From positions 20,497-84,496 of the forward strand of contig CACVBU010001300.1 of assembly GCA_902728285.1 (NCBI GenBank): a DNA stretch of 64,000 bases, read 5' to 3'. The notes beneath the pieces are model-generated. The model did not search any database. It had not been told where the DNA came from and worked only from the letters and a program-made list of their open reading frames with translations. Position numbers and translations under genes: made by a program. Position 1 is the first letter of the stretch; the number at the start of each line of letters is the position of its first letter. This document shows, one piece after another, positions 59,460 to 64,000 of the stretch. Source of the DNA: Clytia hemisphaerica. Its lineage: Eukaryota; Cnidaria; Hydrozoa; Leptothecata; Clytiidae.

Positions 59460-60960
59460 TTATTGCTTTGTTTAAAGAGTGAACAAATTTCGATTTTTCA
59501 ATTATATCCTCTCTTTCTGTCAGTTTTGTTACTGGGACCTGAACTAAAATTAAAGAATTAGAACTACACTGTTTTAGAAATAAGAGAAGGGTAAGGTGGT
59601 TGTTTGGGGTTAATTTTAGAGGGGAAAGTGTCAGGCTGTGTGCTTTGATCTTTAAAGATTAAGATGAAGCACAAAATCAACAAAATCAAGCAGGTTCTTT
59701 TGAAAATCTAAATAATGACAGGCCAGGTTTTCATCCACTAGCATCCATTGGTTTATAGTCTCGGCTTATCTTTTTAACCCTCTGAGGATTCTTGTGCCAT
59801 TGGTTGTGTTAGTCAGTTTTTTACAAACTTTTTTACAACCTCCTATAAAATGTACTTCCATAAAATACCTAATTTCGAGAATTGCAGTGTTGTAAATAAA
59901 ATTCGAAGTTATTCAATATTTTATCAAAAATGCCTCAAAAATGCCTTCAAAAAATCAAGTTGGTTAGACCCCAAAGAAATCGTAAGGCCCTAAAAGTTCT
60001 ATTTGAAAGCTCATTATGGAAGTGGATAATAAAATTGACTTTCCCAAAACATGGTCATATTGCATATTAAAATGTCACAAATTTGATGTAGATTTAGAAA
60101 AACATTAGCACCATACGTCAAAAATGAAGTCAATGAATATTTTGACCCTTCAAAGCCGTTTTTGACAAAAAAAACAGACACAATTGCATTAGGCATGAAA
60201 TCCTGAAAACTACAAATAATTGTTTTGGGAATGGATTTCTAGCATGTATTTTATCAATTAAATCACGGTTCAGCACCTGAATTGCAGTTTCATAGTTTCA
60301 GTAAGTTTTGAACGAACAAGGGGTTGTAAGGTGTAATAGTGTAGGTTTTTTTTGGCTATGCTTTAGTATCCTAGACTTTTACCCTGGGGTACGTTCAGGA
60401 AAAACAGAATACAGTGACTTGAGGGCTGATTAGAGTCAGGCCGGAAATGTTCGAACATCAGAGAAGGTTGCAGAATCACTAAATTTTAAAAATTATATAT
60501 ATTATGTCTTACAATATTTGCAATGTGAATAGATCAATCCTTCCATTGTCTTTTCTAAAGTTTCGCCAAATTTGTCACTTTTTCGTTCACGATTTTAAAA
60601 ATTCCGTTTTTCTTTACTTTAAATAAATTTGGTATGAAACTGTATATTTTTGTTTCTCCTTGTGTTAAGTTTTGGCATTGGACTAAAAGATCCGTTTCAG
60701 TTGTAATGTTAGATTTTACCGTCAAGAATCAGTATTAATTCTTTTAACACACTGGAAAAGTTAAATTTACAGTAGGTACGAAGTTTCGTCTCAAAATGAA
60801 TTCATATTATTATTATTATTAGCTTGCGATAAAATTCTTATAAACACCTTTCAGAAAAATGTTTTCATTCTTTTTTAACAAGGTATCGATATGTTCTATG
60901 AAACTTGTTTATATTCATCTTTCTTAAAAACGTGGCTTTGCATCATACACTTGTTACTAT
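59460..60960. other. Gene-free AT-rich stretch
   Basis: Nothing coding; an (ATT)n microsatellite at about 60806-60822. Confidence 0.4.
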
Positions 60961-60964
60961 GGTA

Positions 60965-61210
60965 CACGTTTTTTTATAAGAACATCCAAAACTTTCGAAG
61001 CCTTTGGATGTTCTTAACTTTTTGAGTTTTAAAGCCTAAAAATGTTCTTAGCGTGTTCTTATTTTGACCATTTTGTGAATCTTTTTGGCCATTTTCCTAA
61101 GAAATAGGGTGTTTTTTTAGTCCCAAAGTCTTAAGATATACTTAACTTGCTCATAACCTGGTCATCGAAGCCTTATTCTCTTATATAGTTTCTTCTTATA
61201 AAAAAGCGTG
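60965..61210. mobile_element. TA-MITE, CACGTTTTTT family, well preserved
   Basis: CACGTTTTTTTATAAGAACA / TTCTTATAAAAAAGCGTG with TA flanks; 246 bp; a good representative of the family. Confidence 0.8.
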
Positions 61211-61864
61211 TATAAATTCTCACACTATTCACCTGTAGATGGTATATATTTCCTTTTCACAAAGACTCGCTGCTATAATACGTGTCGAGCATAGAATAAG
61301 TATCTTCAATATGTTTGAAAAAACGTGTGCGAATAACGCGATTAATTGCGTTTTTTAAAGCTTTAGAAAGAGATGAATTTTTCGCCAGTGTTTTTGCGTG
61401 GTTGCCATTTGCTCTGTTTCCAATGATCAAGGTCAATGTTCTAAGGATATGTTTTGAGGTAACTAGAGATTACTTTACTATGCCCTATATTCGTTATTGA
61501 ATAGCTGTTATAGTATACCAGAGAAAGCGGTATCAGAAGAATTAGAATATGTCTCGATTCTTGTTTTTATTATCGTTGCGTGAATTTATTTTCTCGGAAA
61601 ACTTCTTTTATTTGAAGAGGGCGTCGATCATCGAATTTAATTTAAATCTTCCCAAAACGGACACTCCAAATACCTTAATGTAGTTGATTTTATACCATCT
61701 TGTCAGACAAAAACGTTATGTAACAACTAGCAATTGTTATAACAAAGGATTTTTATCACTTTTGAAAGGAATACTAACAATGGCGCTATTCTTTTTTCGG
61801 TTTCTAGGGATTTTTCTATAGAGAACGATTCCCAAATTGATACATTTAATGTCGCGCTGCGATG

Positions 61865-62305
61865 TACAGTGAAGGAACACCAATTAAGTCTCTTTTTTGT
61901 TCCTTATGGAACAATCTAAGAAACTCTACTCTTGAGAATTCCATTTTATTCCCTTTTGTTCTCTTTGCAGAGAATAAATTGTTTTGTTTGAATAGAACAA
62001 ATCGGGTCACAACAATGACCCTATTTTGTTCTTTTCTTGTGGACTCAAAGATGTTCCATTATATGAAAGAACAATTTTAATAAACTGCAGGGGATTATTT
62101 GTTCTTTGATATAATGGAACAAATTTAATATACCGCGGGGAATTATTTATTCCTTCATTTAACGGAACAATTTCGATATACTGCGGGAAATTATTTGTTC
62201 CTTTATATGAAGGAACAATTTAAATATACCGCGTAGAATAATTTGTTCCATTCATTGGAGGAATATTTATTCCCTTTGATATGGGAACAATATAGATGCT
62301 CATTT
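61865..62305. repeat. About 55-bp degenerate tandem repeat with GGAACA/TGTTCC words
   Basis: Units of the form TTTGTTC(C/T)(T/A)T..ATAT...GGAACAATTT..ATATACCGCG repeat about five times from 62050 to 62305; looser copies extend left to 61865. Each unit is internally inverted. Confidence 0.7.
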
Positions 62306-62439
62306 AATTATTCAAACAAACGAAAAAAATCTTATCACTAAGAACAGTAAAATCAGTTTTCAAGGGAACAATTAATCTTTGTCATAATAGTGCTGATTAT
62401 TGTTCACTTTCTCATAATTGATAAGAAGATTCTGTACCT

Positions 62440-62900
62440 GTCAAATGGCCAAAGAAGGTCATCACATTTATGATATATTATAATATGGTAGTATAGTATA
62501 GATACCTTATTAACCATAGTATGATAGATTCATGATAATATGATAGAATAAAGATAATATTATGATTATATAGCATATTATTCAAACTATCATAAAATAT
62601 TATACTATATTTTGATTTTAATAGGTTTATGATAAAACAATCATAATATTTTGACCCAATTATATTTTAAGTTTCTGATAACATATAAAACAATGAATAC
62701 ATTATCATCTTATTTAAATCCTATCATAAATATATATATAATATAAATAATATGATATGATTGCATGTTATAATAAAAATAAGTAAATCATTATAATATT
62801 TAAATCATATTATTTGTAGTAAATGATATGATGATATTATAAGACATTAAATATATTATCATTACCTTCAGATCGTAAATATTTTCATATTATATATTTG
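62440..62900. repeat. AT-rich low-complexity block (ATAATATGAT words)
   Basis: Nearly pure A/T with recurring (A)TCATAATAT and ATGATA words on both strands; no gene signal. Confidence 0.6.
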
Positions 62901-63194
62901 AGTAAATTTGAACGATGAACATCTCAAAAAAGAATAACAAATGAACAATTCCCATGGGAATATTTAGTCAACTGATAATTACATCTCAAGAAAAAGAACA
63001 TAATATGAACAATACACACGAGCCATGGACAATTGATGATAAGATTTGACTCGTTCATCAAAATACGAATACCCCCCTTGCAAGTAACAATCCAATCACC
63101 TATCAATTTTCCCTAAGAAAACAAAGAAATATATGACATTTATGACAATAGAACCCCCTGTTGAGGATATGTTTACTGTTTTCAAACAGTATAA

Positions 63195-64000
63195 ATGACA
63201 CAGTTTAAACACTCACTGATCATAAGGAAGGCCAACATGGCCCGCCGGAGGGTGCTCTTCGTCGACTGGCATTCTGTCAATGGATCAGCCAATGGAAAAC
63301 GAAAGTTATCGTTCAATGAAAATGATAAAGGTAAATTTACATGTCCAGCTAAATTGTGCTTACATTCGGACTTTGAAAGCAAAAGAGGTTTAAGAAAACA
63401 CATAGATAACAAGCACCCTTGGTATTACTATTTTGATGACCAGCCAGAAATTAAAAGGGAAGAAGTCGAACTTAACCAGCCTATTATACAAAAGAAAGCC
63501 TCTACAAGTTCCAAATCTTACTATTCAATCGATGAAGGGATCGGAAAATCGTTTTATAGGTGGTTGACCACTACCTGCGGTGGAGGTAAAAATGACCAGA
63601 GAGAAGCTAAACAAGTCGCTAAACGAGCTTTGAAGTTTTTGATGAGCAGTACTGGGGATAAACGAATCTCAAACACCCTTAACTTATGAACTGATTGATT
63701 GCTGTGTTTAGGGTCTACAACAATAATATTGACATTTTTGACTGTTTTTAGACGAACAATGGAAACTATCTTCTTCAGGGGCACTTAATTATGTTAAAGC
63801 TATTTCTGATTTAATGGATTATAGAAAATCATTTGGAATCAATGATAATAAATTGAGGGGTGTTTTACAATCACAGAGTTTATTTGAGGAGAGCAAAGGA
63901 AAATCTGAGGAAAGAAGAAACGCCTTGACGGCACGAGAAACTTTGACCTAGAAACTCTCATTGGTCGAGACAGCTGGGCCACTTTGAAGAAATGGAGGGA
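63195..64000 (+). pseudogene. Broken C2H2 / tyrosine-recombinase-associated-like ORF, running off the window
   Basis: An intact 164-codon segment (63195-63689; preferred Met at 63237) has a C2H2 finger (C-x4-C-x12-H-x4-H in FTCPAKLC...HIDNKH) and a basic helical segment rich in Lys/Arg (QREAKQVAKRALKFLM). Protein-like sequence continues to the edge but in different frames: a fragment around 63700-63750 (CLGSTTIILTFLT), then 63753-63951 (DEQWKLSSSGALNYVKAIS onward), then after another shift LETLIGRDSWATLKKWR. The pieces have the look of one protein broken by stops and frameshifts rather than by introns. I associate this architecture with repetitive tyrosine-recombinase-containing element proteins of cnidarians and molluscs, but no catalytic recombinase residues lie inside the window, so the class is unproven. 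Confidence 0.5.

Noticed and set aside
1..64000. tRNA, rRNA or other structured RNA genes
   Set aside because: No B-box/T-loop word in a cloverleaf context or rRNA-like block was recognised by eye; a covariance-model scan was not possible.

Overview
This is a gene-poor, AT-rich window from an animal nuclear genome. It has introns with GT..AG borders, AATAAA/ATTAAA-type polyadenylation signals, a metazoan-type Gfi1/Senseless zinc-finger gene, and dense small transposons. The organism cannot be named from the sequence. A broken ORF at the right edge and a decayed LINE are of types I associate with cnidarians and other marine invertebrates, but that is impression, not proof.

Two host genes can be supported. 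The first, on the + strand, is a Gfi1/Senseless-family transcriptional regulator. A short first coding exon (25455-25512) and a zinc-finger exon (31501-32141) join in matching phase to give 232 residues with four C2H2 fingers equivalent to vertebrate Gfi1 fingers 3-6. The second, on the - strand, has three exons (43456-43194, 42433-42372, 41365-40485). They join in phase to give a 401-residue protein with an N-terminal C3HC4 RING, an acidic linker, a CCHC zinc knuckle and a low-complexity C-terminus.

The most interesting signal is regulatory. The 10-mer GCTGTGATTT, which is the reverse complement of the core of the published Gfi1 consensus TAAATCAC(A/T)GCA, occurs seven times. All seven copies lie between 18.2 and 26.7 kb, around exon 1 of the Gfi1-like gene, and all are in the same orientation. 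I found no copy elsewhere in the 64 kb. One copy matches all 12 consensus positions. This suggests an autoregulatory loop, as known for vertebrate Gfi1.

Most of the rest is transposon-derived. Many elements can be delimited to the base by terminal inverted repeats (TIRs) and target-site duplications (TSDs): a large family of TA-flanked MITEs with CACG(T/C)TTTTTTATAAGAA ends; TA-flanked pogo/Tigger-like (CAGTTGACGCTCT), CCTTAT and TAGGCCATTT elements; 8-bp-TSD hAT-like elements; 5-bp-TSD elements (CAGTCTGTGCC and CAGGG ends); a 9-bp-TSD pair of about 400 bp; and several nested insertions. The most elaborate is at 53.7-57.3 kb. A 2.2-kb foldback-like element, whose ends are mirrored arrays of TGCGCAGATTTGTAATA units, sits with a 5-bp TSD inside a second element carrying repeated TGTCCCTTCCGTTAC motifs.

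Layout: 0-1.1 kb and 58.4-59.5 kb are two copies of a 1-kb repeat; 1.1-18 kb is MITE-rich intergenic DNA; 18-25.4 kb is the upstream region of the Gfi1-like gene with the predicted sites; 25.5-32.4 kb is the gene itself with a TE-laden intron; 33-39.4 kb holds nested transposons; 40.2-43.5 kb is the RING gene; 44-51 kb holds further nested transposons; 51.5-53 kb is a dead LINE; 53.7-57.3 kb is the nested foldback element; 59.5-62.9 kb is AT-rich DNA and tandem repeats; 63.2-64 kb is a broken, tyrosine-recombinase-associated-like ORF running off the edge.
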